From: Ustilago trichophora
Taxonomy: Eukaryota > Basidiomycota > Ustilaginomycetes > Ustilaginales > Ustilaginaceae
Direction: 5' to 3'
DNA length: 64,000 nucleotides
Assembly (NCBI GenBank): GCA_900323505.1
Contig: OOIN01000021.1
Location: 620,001 to 684,000 of the forward strand
The stretch's first letter is position 1. Each line of letters starts with the position of its first letter. Below, piece by piece: positions 40,766-51,415 of the stretch. The notes under the pieces were generated by a model. It was given only the letters and a program-made list of their open reading frames with translations. It had not been told where the DNA came from and did no database searches. Position numbers and translations under genes: made by a program.

Positions 40766-41596
40766 CGTGTCATTGGACGACGAGGTGATGCCGAGTCGGT
40801 ACTTTTGAAAACCGGAGGCAATGCTCGATGTGGAGTGTCAGCAAAGATTGCTTTCAAGTCGGACAGCTGTGATGAGGAGACGACTTACAATGCGCGAAGA
40901 GAGAGTCTGAGGCCTGCCGGGCAATCACTGTGTCGCTGTTCGTAGCTGGGAAGCTTGGCGTAAGCCAAGAGCAGGGTTCTTGATGGCGAAAGAAAAGAAA
41001 TGGATTTGCTGGATGTAGATGGAGCGGAAAGTAGTTGAGGGTGAGGGAGGCTAAGCGTAGTCGAGTGGTCGAAGAAGAAAAGGAAGTGTTGGTGAAAGGC
41101 AGAGAAGGGTGATGAGGGGGAGGAAGGAGTCCAAGTTAAGAGGTCGTAGAGCGTCACTGAAGGGATCATCCTTTCTTTCTGGCTCAGCAGCGTGAAAGCA
41201 TTGGAAGATCCCTTCTGTGTTGTGTCCTCCGCACAAAGATAGCAATCCCATCGCAAAGCGTTCGGTATCCAGAAAGCAATACGGTTCACAAATGAGGGTG
41301 ATGATAGCTTCCGCGCACAAGCGGGTTGTGTAAACTTTCACTCCGCTCAATCGATGAAAGCCAACAACAAACGTTCCGCAAATGCAACGCGCTCCGTTGG
41401 TTCAAGTAGACAGCGTCCAAAAAGCCTTTGAGCGTGATTAGGGTCCGTGACACAGACATAAGTGGAACAGAGGGTGAGTAAAAATACATTCAGGCAACGA
41501 ATCGAGCTTGTGACAATCGCAACTTTACGTTGCGGGTTAGCGAGCGGATGTGTCGGGAGCCTCGTCCACCACCGAAGAGAAGGATGTGGGAGGCTG
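40766..41596. other. Intergenic region
   Basis: 5' flank of the dynamin-like gene and 3' flank of the 471-aa membrane protein gene. No supported gene; overlapping minus-strand frames of 99-134 aa lack recognisable features. Confidence 0.45.
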
Positions 41597-43012
41597 TCAT
41601 GTTGTCTGTTGACTTTGTTCGGGCTGCAGTGGAACGGATGGCGACCGTACCACGCTGACACGCTGATCCACTTGCTGGTTGACTTGTTCGACATTGTGCC
41701 ACCAGGAACGCGTCACTCTCCGGATTCCCTCCTGCGCTTGAGCGATTGCTTGACTCGCCGCTTCCCCTCCTTGCACTCTGGCAGCTTGGATGATTCTCTC
41801 TGCTTCCTCTGGTCCTATCTCTGGTCTCGTACTGCTGTGACTGCTCCTCGACTCTCTTGACGTCTGCAGCAGTTCATCATCTTGGAGCACCACCGTCCGT
41901 GTGACATCGGTGAGCTCCGAGACATGTAAGAGGCTCTGAAGGCTCTGTTGCGTCGCTTCGAGGTGGAGCATGCTCTGTTCGAAGCCGCCGAGTACTTGCG
42001 GTGCGGGAGAGACGTAGGTAATGAGGACGAGTGAGAGGTACACGATTTGACGGAGGATGTGCAGGTTGGTGTGCCAGTGGTTGAGTCGGGAGAAGTCGGC
42101 GGTAACTTGGCCGAATTCAAACATGACAAGCAGCTCGACGACTAGCAAGCCGAGCAGCACAGTGAGTGATGGCGCACGCCAGCCGCTTCGATCTGCCTCA
42201 TATGGCTTGCTTGCTGGTAGACCTTGGGCTGGTGGCGATTGAGAGAACGAGGATGAGAGTCCGAACAGAGAGCCAGCTTGGCGAATGGCTACAGCCACCG
42301 AATCGTGCGGATGAGTGGTTAGGAGGCCCAAAGCCAAGATGCGCCAAGCATACGTGCCAAGGAGGAAGGGAACTGCGTACCAAAAGTAGTCGCCGGCGGT
42401 GTTGCAAAAGGTGCAGTCCAACAATGGTGCGGGACCCAGTAGCAGATACATGCGTCGACCTTCGTAGCTCGATAGTCTGGCGATGAGCGCTTGCAGCTGC
42501 GCTTGGTTTGCGTGAGTCAAGAGTCCGATGGGCAAGAGTGAAGGTGCATCGTTGATCAAGTTGCGCAAAGTGGTGGTCGGTATTGTGATGGGAGCCTTGT
42601 AAGCTAGAAAGAGGTCAGGCTTGTATCCTCCACGGAAGGCTTCGATGTGGATAGGAGCATTCTCGACACCGTCAGTCGATCTGTCTACACTTGGAGCAGT
42701 GTAGAGAGTGTATATTGACTTGCGTAAGCCTTCGATGGCAGCGGCTGGGATGAAGAGGTCGAACCCGTACTGGACCGGAATAAGGTTGCGAAGACTGATG
42801 AGGACGAGGAGCAGCGTCGCAATCGAGACAGTGGTGGAGAAGGGCGTCGCAAACGGTGTCAAACGTGTCTGAGATAGAAGTTTGGGTGGTGGTGGCTGCG
42901 AAGGATCGCCTTGACGAGGTGCGCGGACGGTGGAAACGAGTCGTCCTGCTTGACGAAGGATGGGCGGCACGATGACCATGCCGAGCACCAGATACGTGGT
43001 CAGATCCGTCAT
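41597..43012 (-). CDS. Multipass membrane protein of unknown function
   Basis: A 471-aa protein. Hydrophobic segments lie at about residues 5-22, 59-80, 210-235, 283-304 and 320-340. A striking motif PAPLLDCTFCNTAGDYFWYAVP (about 194-215), with a CxxC pair before a membrane span, looks functionally constrained. The soluble N-terminal loop and the helical C-terminus (about 350-450, Gln/Glu/Ala-rich, likely coiled-coil) probably face the same side. I do not recognise the family and assign no function. It has a good single frame with strong coding bias, so the gene itself is secure. Confidence 0.78.
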   Translation of the reverse strand: MTDLTTYLVLGMVIVPPILRQAGRLVSTVRAPRQGDPSQPPPPKLLSQTRLTPFATPFSTTVSIATLLLVLISLRNLIPVQYGFDLFIPAAAIEGLRKSIYTLYTAPSVDRSTDGVENAPIHIEAFRGGYKPDLFLAYKAPITIPTTTLRNLINDAPSLLPIGLLTHANQAQLQALIARLSSYEGRRMYLLLGPAPLLDCTFCNTAGDYFWYAVPFLLGTYAWRILALGLLTTHPHDSVAVAIRQAGSLFGLSSSFSQSPPAQGLPASKPYEADRSGWRAPSLTVLLGLLVVELLVMFEFGQVTADFSRLNHWHTNLHILRQIVYLSLVLITYVSPAPQVLGGFEQSMLHLEATQQSLQSLLHVSELTDVTRTVVLQDDELLQTSRESRSSHSSTRPEIGPEEAERIIQAARVQGGEAASQAIAQAQEGIRRVTRSWWHNVEQVNQQVDQRVSVVRSPSVPLQPEQSQQTT

Positions 43013-43977
43013 GGTCGGCGTGGAAGCTGTTATATATATATCAGCTCAAGAGGCTGTGCCAGCAAAGGGAGCCGAAGAGAGAAGAAGAGGTGGTCGACTG
43101 GATGCAAGGCTAAGCAGCTGACATGATGCGTGTCTTTGAAGGTGTTGGTGGTTGGTGTTGGTCAAGAAAGTGTTGGTCTCTTCCGATTTTGGCCCAATAT
43201 GTGGGAATTCGAATCTTAACAAATCATAATTTTCTGGTGCATGAAACAGCCAAGATTGCGGAGAGCGAAAAGAGAGCTGTCAAAAAGCGACATATCTCAA
43301 TCCACAAGATCATTTCATCCTTCTGCCCTTCTGCCCTTCTGCCCTTCTGCCACCGGGGTCATTGCTCTTCTGCTACGTCTTCCTCGCCAGAGTTTGAACT
43401 CTATGAGACACATCACGAAGCAACGCTTTCCCGTTTTGGGATGCAAGCCACTTCCTCCACCTTTCATCAAACAGGCCTGCTTTTGAGTAGATTCTACTCG
43501 CCGCTTGCACAAGCCTCAGAAGGATCAAACTTGTTTCAATGCTCTCCAAGCTAGGTTGCCAGAGAGCGCAACTGAATAACCCCCCCTGATACTGCACATC
43601 AAAAGCCTATTCTCATTGTCTAACCGCCAATGAAGCCCTTCCCGAGCCCAAACAGCCCCGATGCGCTACAGATAGCTCAGGTGACCCAGAGAGGCGAGAC
43701 CATGCTCGTCATCAAACACAATCTTTCATCCATCTTTCCTTCCTTCTCTTCCTTCTCCATCCAAGGCCCGGCGCCTTTCTTCACCATTCCGTTTCTTTGA
43801 TCTCCCCCCTCTTGACTTTATTTCTCAGCCCAAGGGCTCTAGCAAGGACGGCGTTCTTGCTCTTATCATTACCTTCTTTCTCGAATCATTCCCCATTTTT
43901 GATATTGATACGGCTTCAGGAAAGTCGTTTTTTATTTTGAAAGAAGATTCGAACGTGAACCGGACAGGATCGATACC
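43013..43977. other. Divergent intergenic region
   Basis: Between the 471-aa membrane protein gene (minus) and the 1206-aa gene (plus). It contains four copies of CCTTCTGC at 43319-43350. No supported gene. Confidence 0.5.
43319..43350. repeat. (CCTTCTGC)4 tandem repeat
   Basis: Four perfect 8-bp units. Confidence 0.9.
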
Positions 43978-46900
43978 ATGCCACGTTTCAGGTCAAAGCC
44001 ATCGACAAAGACACGGCCTTCTTCGCCGGACCCCAAGAGGAAGAAGAAGACCAAGAAGTCGGCCAAGTCCGAACCATCCAAAGATGAGGACAGGCACAGC
44101 TCCAAGATGTCACAAAATTCCGACAGCGCCAAGGGAAAGCAAAGGCAAATCGAACCCTACCAGCTCAAGTACCGACGAGACCAGGTCGACAGCTCAACAG
44201 GGCTCTTGTCGGATGCCGACGCGTCCAATGCTGGTGCAACATGGCTGATCGACGAGCAGGCTCCGCCGCCACTGCAACAGGTCTATGCTAGGGCTGAGGG
44301 AGATCTGATGGCGCGTGCTGACGATTTTGGTGCTCCCTTCATTCCTGGTCTGATGGTTCCGAGCTCTGCAAGTTCCTCTTCGAGCACCTCGGCTTCAAGC
44401 AGCACCTCTTCCCCAACCTCGACGAGAGTCACAAACCCGATTGCTAGCATCCATCACAATGTCCCACTCATCCTGTGCATCGTGGTCGGTGCCGTGGTGG
44501 TCACAGCCACGCTCTCGGTCGGACTTGCCTGGATCTTGCGACTTGCCTGCTGTGCGGGTGAGCGTAGGGCCAGGCGGAAACGTCGACTCGATCGATCTAC
44601 ATGGAGCCCATCAGCACTCAACGCGACCAATGGCGATAGAGAAAAGGCGGTCGGCCGTAGCTCTCTCGACAGTGTCACTGTCAAAGGCGACGATGATCTG
44701 GAGGGCAAGGATGCCAAGATCGACGCTCTGTTCGGAGACTCTGCCAGTGATGGTCATCTTGGCCCCACCGTCCCGGTGCTGTCGTACGCCGATGCTGGGC
44801 AAGTCCAAGAGGCTCCGAAGAGCACTTGGAACGGCAAAGGCTGGACTCTCTTCGACCCTCCTGTTGCCCCTCTTCAGCCACCAGAGCCGGCAGCCACCAA
44901 CCCTCCAGCTAACCGCACGGGAGGCGGCAACTACGGTGCGGCCAGAGGGGAGCTTGCCGATCAAAATCTTGGAGGCTTCACCTGGCCAACTTCGGTGGAG
45001 CGACAACCAAGCTTCATCGAACGTCTGGTTCAGAGACACCACCAGGCATCGGAGCTCCCCACCACTGCGACTCTCCCCTACCCTTTCCAGGCCAAACCGA
45101 CCCAACCCGCCTCTCGCATGGCAAGTCTGGGCGGCGCAGCCAATAGAGCTGTGATGAACATGCTCCCCGTAACGCTTCGAAACGCTGCAACGACCGCATC
45201 CAGGCAGCGTGCCACTCGCAAAAGATACCACGACATGCAGCCTTACCTCGACAGCGACTTTGAGGGCACCATCGGCGGCAAGGATCGAGAGCTGCCCATG
45301 GCTCGACGTCTTCGACGCACCGAAGAGCGAATGGCTGTCGACTGCACCACAGAGGAGGAGTCCTCGTCTCCGCTGGAAAATGGCGCGAGACAGCTGGGAC
45401 ACTTTGACAACGTTCAACTCCCCAGAGTTCTTCCGGTAATGATTCCTCAGCCAATGATCAACCTTGATGGCAAGGCTGTCGCTGAATGCACTCCTGGTCT
45501 GGCTGGTGTTGGTGCTGCTTGGTCAAGGAGAGGGTCGCACCAGTCTTCGCTTATTGGACCTCACGTGCCAGTAGTGGTCCGGCCATCAGTGGCAACTGCG
45601 CAGCTGTCCAAGGTGATCGAACCGAACCGTGCTTCAATGCTTCCCTTTCCCGCTATGGAAGGTGATCGACGCACCCGGCTCCTCGGAAGCGTTGGACGCT
45701 GGCTTGGTAAGGTGACGGAGGCTGGCGAGGTCGCTGACCCTTACACTGCGCTGTCGCCTCGCCCTGACCGCAGGCTCACCAAGAACGGCAGTCTTCGCAG
45801 CGATTACACCTCCACAACCCTCGCTGATTCGGCATCCACCTCCGAGACCCAGGTGGATGCGCAGACCAGCAGTAGCGCACCAGGCAGGAGCGAGCGTCTC
45901 CTTCAACGAGTTGATGCCGATCAAGCCGAACACGACCGTCAGCAACGCCGCCTTCTCCGAAAAGCACGCATGTTCACTTCTGCTGATGCCGACACCGCTG
46001 CCCAGCAAGGAGAGCAGCAGCAGAAGGCTGCAGATGCAAACGACGATGCTGCTGCCAATGTCAGCCGCGCTCCCAGCATCCGACCTCAGTTCTTTGCCAC
46101 CACGGATCTCAAGAGCTGGCTCGAGCCAAACAAGGTGTCGACCACGCATGGCTTCAAAGTGCTTGAGGAGCAGGATGCAGCAAGTAGTGTAACTGCTGAT
46201 CCGTTTGCATCGGATGTCGAGGTCAAGCCCAAGCTGAGGAAATGCGAGTCGTACGACTCTTTTGTATCCGAGGCGCGCTCCAGCAAGCCCAAGCTGCGAT
46301 CCTCCAGCTCAAAGCAGAAGCTTCGTTCGGCTGTCTTTACCAGCCCTCGAGGTAGCGTCAAGGCCGCCAGTCGACAGAAACGCGAGGCTCTTGGCTCGCT
46401 CAACACGGCTGCTACGAAGAAGGCCACTTATAGTCAGCTTCCTTCCGCTTGCCAGAGCTCGGCTGCTATCACGGTGGTCTCGTCTGTCTTTGATGATGCA
46501 TTTGCTGCTCAACTGAACAAGGTTGCCAAAAGCAAGACTGCTGCTGCATCCGACAGTGGAGCCACAAAGCGACGCCGAGCCGCGCAGTTGAGTGATGATG
46601 CCAAGGCGAAAGCCAAAGCGGAAGCCGATGCTGCTGTGAGAGACGCTTGGAGGCGACGCAAGATGCTCTCGATCAGCTCTCGTGGTAGTCAGCGAAGCCG
46701 CACCACCCGTACGATGGTCTCAAAGTCTGAGGATACGGGCGTGCTGCTGAGTCGCGAAGAGAGCATGCGCTCACAACCCAGTGTCTACTCGGAGCTGACT
46801 GCGCCATCCGACTACCAGTTCCAAGCTCCTCTGCTGTCTGACTCGGCGCGGGGTGCCATGTTGACCAGCTGCGGGGCAAGCACCATTGATCCTGTATCGG

Positions 46901-47598
46901 AGGAGATGGAGGTTCCTGACGAGGTGGCGAACCCGCACGAGGATGCTAAGACCAGGGAAGAGGAGGAGGCACAGTTGAAGAAGCAGCTTAAAAAGGAAGC
47001 CAAAAAGGAGGCAAGGCGTCAACAGAGGCGAGATGAGCGCCAACGAGCCAAGAAACTTGCCGCTGTTCCCGCTTCCGCTGCTGCCGAGTCAAAGCGAGCT
47101 GTGCCTTCGACTTCCCCTACCAAGGCTGCTGTGCCTGCTCTGCACCAAGCCAAGGAGGTCAAGGGACGTATCGCCAGCGCAGGTCCAGCTCTTCAAAGCC
47201 AGCAGAGACGCGAACCGACAAGTCACTCCGCTAATGGCGCCGATGCAATGGCTCAACAGCTCGCGATCAGGCGAACCATCAGGAAGCAGCGCTCCATTTC
47301 ACTCGGTGTAGCCAGGAACCAGTTCGCTATGGCACACGTTGATGTCGACAACCTCAACATCCCAGACTCGCCTTGGACCTCGAGCGACTCCGACATTAGC
47401 ATCCGTCGATGGGGAGAACCGCGTCGAGACGACTCTCTCCGCTACCAGAATCGAGGTACTCGTCACCACCATCAGTCTAGCGCCATTCCATCTGCGGCGG
47501 AAGACACTGGAAACAAGCGATCCGCTTCAAAGCACGCCCGAGCCAACAGCTACTATTACGGCATGGGAGCCGGAGGAGATCTCCGAGACTTTTGCTAG
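43978..47598 (+). CDS. Large single-pass membrane protein of unknown function
   Basis: A 1206-aa single-exon protein. There is no N-terminal signal peptide: residues 1-60 are very basic. A Ser/Thr-rich stem (about 129-150) leads to one membrane span (about 162-190), then CC and a strongly basic RRARRKRR stop-transfer. The rest, ~1000 residues, is mostly disordered and Ser/Ala-rich, with repeated KPKLR/KQKLR segments near residues 750-780 and a charged Lys/Glu helix (KKQLKKEAKKEARRQQRRDE, about residue 1000). The charge pattern places the long tail in the cytosol and the N-terminus outside. The layout recalls sensor or scaffold membrane proteins, but no family is recognisable. It converges on the secreted-protein cluster, with 130 bp between stop codons. 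Confidence 0.75.
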   Translation: MPRFRSKPSTKTRPSSPDPKRKKKTKKSAKSEPSKDEDRHSSKMSQNSDSAKGKQRQIEPYQLKYRRDQVDSSTGLLSDADASNAGATWLIDEQAPPPLQQVYARAEGDLMARADDFGAPFIPGLMVPSSASSSSSTSASSSTSSPTSTRVTNPIASIHHNVPLILCIVVGAVVVTATLSVGLAWILRLACCAGERRARRKRRLDRSTWSPSALNATNGDREKAVGRSSLDSVTVKGDDDLEGKDAKIDALFGDSASDGHLGPTVPVLSYADAGQVQEAPKSTWNGKGWTLFDPPVAPLQPPEPAATNPPANRTGGGNYGAARGELADQNLGGFTWPTSVERQPSFIERLVQRHHQASELPTTATLPYPFQAKPTQPASRMASLGGAANRAVMNMLPVTLRNAATTASRQRATRKRYHDMQPYLDSDFEGTIGGKDRELPMARRLRRTEERMAVDCTTEEESSSPLENGARQLGHFDNVQLPRVLPVMIPQPMINLDGKAVAECTPGLAGVGAAWSRRGSHQSSLIGPHVPVVVRPSVATAQLSKVIEPNRASMLPFPAMEGDRRTRLLGSVGRWLGKVTEAGEVADPYTALSPRPDRRLTKNGSLRSDYTSTTLADSASTSETQVDAQTSSSAPGRSERLLQRVDADQAEHDRQQRRLLRKARMFTSADADTAAQQGEQQQKAADANDDAAANVSRAPSIRPQFFATTDLKSWLEPNKVSTTHGFKVLEEQDAASSVTADPFASDVEVKPKLRKCESYDSFVSEARSSKPKLRSSSSKQKLRSAVFTSPRGSVKAASRQKREALGSLNTAATKKATYSQLPSACQSSAAITVVSSVFDDAFAAQLNKVAKSKTAAASDSGATKRRRAAQLSDDAKAKAKAEADAAVRDAWRRRKMLSISSRGSQRSRTTRTMVSKSEDTGVLLSREESMRSQPSVYSELTAPSDYQFQAPLLSDSARGAMLTSCGASTIDPVSEEMEVPDEVANPHEDAKTREEEEAQLKKQLKKEAKKEARRQQRRDERQRAKKLAAVPASAAAESKRAVPSTSPTKAAVPALHQAKEVKGRIASAGPALQSQQRREPTSHSANGADAMAQQLAIRRTIRKQRSISLGVARNQFAMAHVDVDNLNIPDSPWTSSDSDISIRRWGEPRRDDSLRYQNRGTRHHHQSSAIPSAAEDTGNKRSASKHARANSYYYGMGAGGDLRDFC

Positions 47599-47728
47599 AG
47601 CATCTTTCCACATCCGTCATTCATATTCTCGTTTCTTCTACTTCACTTCTTTAATTCATTTCAATCAACACATGGGTACTGCAGCGGGTGAGAACGATGC
47701 CCTCTCGGCGCATCGAAAGTGTGAAAGC

Positions 47729-48365
47729 TCAACCGTGCGGAACCATGGCTCCAAGCACTGCCAGGTTGCGAACATCTTTGTAGCGATTCAAAAGCTTCTC
47801 GGTCGTGTCCTTGCCTTCGAGGTTGGCAATTTCATCAAAGTGTTCGTGAAGCCAGTCCACAAACTTTTGCATTGCTCTGAAATGCTGCTTGCGCACCGCC
47901 TTGGGCTGACTAGCGATCAGGTCCGGATGCATAGTGTCGACAAGCGTAGCTTTCGTTGCAGTCTCAAATCTGCGTATCAGGTCGATGGCGTCGTCGTCTG
48001 GTATGAGATTTCGAAGGAAGCGAATGAGCAACCGTGCTTAATCCGGCAAACAGGCGACTGATGCTGTATCGTGGGTACTCACTAGGATTCCACTCTCGCG
48101 TGCCAAAGCGAGCGAGCTTGTCGACGATGGTGGTGATAATAGGCGGGTACTCTGTGACCAGCTTAGGTCGGCGCGGCTTCGGATAAGTTTCCTTGAACAT
48201 GTACAGTTCCTTGTACTGCTCTCGGAACCAGAAGAGAGTGGGCTTACCACGCTTGTCTGCTTCTTTCGGATCTTCGTGAGCATCGACACTGCCCACAAAC
48301 AACAGAAGGAGTGAAAGCGCCAGCAAGACAGAAAGCGCAAACAGCTGTGACGATCTGTTTTGCAT
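47729..48365 (-). CDS. HEDP-family small secreted protein 1 (candidate effector)
   Basis: Two exons read on the minus strand, 48083-48365 then 47729-47997, with an 85-bp phase-1 intron (GTGAGT..CCAG), giving 183 aa. Residues 1-29 are a signal peptide ending GSVDA; the mature protein begins HEDP. Exon 1 also holds a YP..I...VDKLARFGTREWNP block that ends at the splice site. Exon 2 carries MHPDLIASQPKAVRKQHF, a helical FVDWLHEHFDEIANLEG segment and NRYKDVRNLAVLG. The mature part has no Cys. It is clearly paralogous to the next three genes along the strand. TACTGTA at 48400 lies about 35 bp before the start codon. I do not recognise the family from elsewhere. Confidence 0.88.
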
Positions 48366-48880
48366 AATGTACTGAATGAGAAGAGGTGGGTGAAGGTAGT
48401 ACTGTACAGAGAGGGGGGCAGAACAAAAACAGAAAAGAAAAAGGCGAGGCAAGATGAGATGAGACAAGAAGCTGGCAAAACTCTTTTGTGGGGACGATTG
48501 CTCGAGGTCAAAGATGGAAATGAGCTCCTGTCGCTTTCTAAAGCCTCTGGCTCATGCTAGCGAGCTCCGATTCACGGGCGGCAAATGAGCCGGTCACAAG
48601 CAAGCTCAAGGGAGGAGACACAACACGATATGAAGTCAGGCTGGTGCAGATCCCTGCTGGGAGTAAAGAAGCCTCCTTTGCACGCTTCTTTGGATAGGAT
48701 ATGATGATGATGGTGTTGCTGGAAGATGAAAGAGAAGAGGGAGGCGTACGTTGACAGCGGCTGCTACAACAAGAGTGCTGGAGTCTACTACGGTACACTC
48801 ACGCACATCTCCAATTCTGGTGTCGAAGAGAGCATGCCACTTAACTTTCAAGAGACCTGAAAGCTTGAAGCTGGAGTTCC
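48366..48880. other. Intergenic spacer in the secreted-protein cluster
   Basis: 515 bp holding the promoter of HEDP gene 1 and the 3' end of gene 2. No additional gene copy seen. Confidence 0.5.
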
Positions 48881-49545
48881 TTACCACATGCTATGAAGGG
48901 GGAGGAACCTGCTGATTTGTGCCAGGTTGCGAATGCGTTTATAGTGGTCGAGGCGATATCCGGCCACAAGCTTGCTCTCGAGGCTAACCATGCTATCAAA
49001 GTGGTTCGTCATCCAGTCAGTCATTTGTTTGAAAGCCTCATAATGCTGTTGGCGAATGTGCAGGGGCTGGAATTCGACCATGTCTGGATGGAAGGCGCTG
49101 TCAAGCAACGGATTGACTGCACGACTCATCCTGTGTAGCTCGCTCATAACGTTCCCTTCTGATTACGTTCAACAGAAGCAGAACGATTGCCAGAAAGCAG
49201 AGAGAGAGAGAGATGAAAAATGGTCAGACATTGAGCAGTGTTGTCGTATTTCAATGCTATACACCTACCAGTCTTCCAGTCTCGAGTGCCAAAGCTTTGC
49301 AATTTGCGAACAGCATCAGTGATGTCCGAGGGATATTCTTGCAGAATCAACTGCTCAGTTGGGCGACTCTGCCCAGGGCGATATTCGCCAAGGTAGCGAT
49401 TGCGTAGCCATCTTTCGTCGTTGTGGCGTCGACGAAAGGGCTCATCTGGATCCTCATGGGCACTGACGCTACTTATGAGTGGCATGAGCACTAAAAAAGC
49501 GAGCAAGCCCAAGAGGGCGCAAGGCTGGACAAAGGCGATCTTCAT
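48881..49545 (-). CDS. HEDP-family small secreted protein 2 (candidate effector)
   Basis: Two exons, 49269-49545 then 48881-49158, with a 110-bp phase-1 intron (GTAGGT..TCAG), giving 184 aa. The signal peptide (about 1-29, ends SSVSA) is followed at once by HEDP. Exon 1 ends after VRKLQSFGTRDWKT; here the usual WNP is WKT. Exon 2 encodes FHPDMVEFQPLHIRQQHYEA, MTDWMTNHFDSMVSLES and YKRIRNLAQISRFLP, aligned over the same positions as the other three copies. No Cys in the mature part. A TATATA sequence lies about 127 bp upstream of the ATG (49672-49677). Confidence 0.87.
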
Positions 49546-50131
49546 GGCTCACTGAGATGACTGAGGTGCAAGTGTTATTTTGAGGAGGACGGAGAGTAAG
49601 TCTCCGATAGCAAGTGGCTTGATGTTTGAGGTGCTGAAGTGAGGCTGACAGGTTCGGATGGACGACGCTCCTATATACGCTCTTTCCAAAGCAGCCTTCG
49701 CTGCGCAAATGGCTGGAACGCTAATCGATGCAGGAGTATTGTATCGACAGCAGCGCAAAGACAGACACATCGGAGATGATCAGCTGAGCGGAAATTGCTG
49801 ACGGGGCGGGAGCCAGTCATGAAACTGTTTGATGCAGGTCGTGCTTTTCCGTTGCATATATTCAAGCACGAGCGTGAGAATCTATAGAGCAAGATGGGAG
49901 CCGCATGCAGCCCACAAGGTTGACAAGATGCGCGGGCAAGGCCCCGCCTCGACTGCTTTGGTCGGACCAGATCCTTCGAGTGTTGCTCTCGATCTAATTG
50001 AGATTATCACACGTTCACTCGCCTCTAAGCTAGACTAAACAACAACTGTTGAAGAGAGAGGGCTAGAATCTGCTGTTTTGAAAGTTCTTCAGTCTCCCAT
50101 GAAAAGGCGACGAAAGGTATGGAGCTGCTTG
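49546..50131. other. Intergenic spacer in the secreted-protein cluster
   Basis: 586 bp with the probable TATA box of HEDP gene 2 at 49672-49677. No additional gene seen. Confidence 0.5.
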
Positions 50132-50785
50132 CTACAAATGCAGACGAGCGCTGATCTCTGCGAGGTCTCGAATCTTTCTGAATCGATTGAGGGCCTCCTC
50201 GCTTCCCTCGAGGCCTTCAACGACGTCACGGTGGTTGTGTATCCAATCGGCGACCCGTGTGAAAGTGCGGTCATGCTGTTCACGAATTTCTCTGCGCTGG
50301 CTTTCTACCAAGTTGGGATGGAAAGGTGTGGCGAGCAAGGTAGTGGCATCGTGGTTTAGAGTCTCTAGAAGGGCGATGATATGCTCGGCTGAAGTCGACA
50401 ACATTGCCGCATACATTGAAGAGGAAACAGAGAAATAAATGGGTTAGTTCGCACACATTAACTCTCCAACGGATCAGAGATGCCATGGATTCAGATGCTC
50501 ACAGGGATTCCATCTGAGAGTGCCAAAATGCTGCAGCCTGTCGGCAACATTTGTGATTGACGCAGGGTAATGGTCGAGAATTTCGTGCCTAGTTGGCTGA
50601 ATCATCCCCTCGCTGGCAAAGTATACGTCCTGGTAGCGTCTGCGCAGCTGGCGCAACTGTTCATTTTGTCGCTCAGCAATCACGAATGGGTCCTCGTGGG
50701 CATCAACGCTGTAAATCAGGGACAGGAGCATTGGAAATGAGAGCAAGCCAAAGAGGGCCCAGGAGTGGATTGAGGCGAGGATCAT
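50132..50785 (-). CDS. HEDP-family small secreted protein 3 (candidate effector)
   Basis: Two exons, 50503-50785 then 50132-50388, with a 114-bp phase-1 intron (GTGAGC..TCAG), giving 179 aa. The signal peptide (about 1-29, ends YSVDA) precedes HEDP. Exon 1 contains LDHYPASITNVADRLQHFGT and ends in RWNP. Exon 2 encodes SEHIIALLETLNHDATTLLA, then PFHPNLVESQRREIREQHDR, VADWIHNHRDVVEGLEG and FRKIRDLAEISARL. The WNP-to-FHP distance is 27 residues, exactly as in copy 4. No Cys in the mature protein. Confidence 0.88.
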
Positions 50786-51415
50786 GGTTCACTACGCCAG
50801 ATGTGTTGGACGATTCTTGCTTTGGGAGTAGGTCGAGAGCAAGTCGCTTGTGATAATCTCTAAAGGTAGCAAAGTTGGAGTCTAAGGGGAAGAAATGAAC
50901 CCTTCAACTCCTTTTGAACACATGGTGACTCGACTTCGGAGTTGGCTGAAATGGTGAATTTTGCAAAGGATCCAGTCGAAGAAGTGTGAAAGGCGAGGTC
51001 GCCGGAAAAGCCTGGTCTACATGAGACGGGATGCGACAATCGGTTGGGTGGGAGTTGCTGCAGGGCTACCAATGGTAGCAGATTTGACTGATCAGAGAGA
51101 AGGGCGAGGTTCTGACCCACCGTGGAAATAGTAGGGTAAGCGTGAGAAACATCGAAATAGGATGCAACCCGGATTCCATCCGAACTTCTGTGCTGTCTTG
51201 GCATGATACGGGGACAAGGCTCATGCGAGGCCCACCGTAATGTGTCAGACATGTTGACAGTGCGTTGTTCGAAATCTGGCAGAATCCACACTAGCTTGAA
51301 ATATTCGTTACAGGCAAGCAAAATGGTATCATCTGTCGTAGACATAGGTTTCAGAAGCGACGCACGATGAAACGCTAGAGATACAGGTGCAGAGTATCGT
51401 AGAGAAGGCAAATGT
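50786..51415. other. Intergenic spacer in the secreted-protein cluster
   Basis: 630 bp. A minus-strand frame of 256 codons (50860-51630) crosses it and overlaps exon 2 of copy 4 in another frame. It has no recognisable features and I do not annotate it as a gene. Confidence 0.45.
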
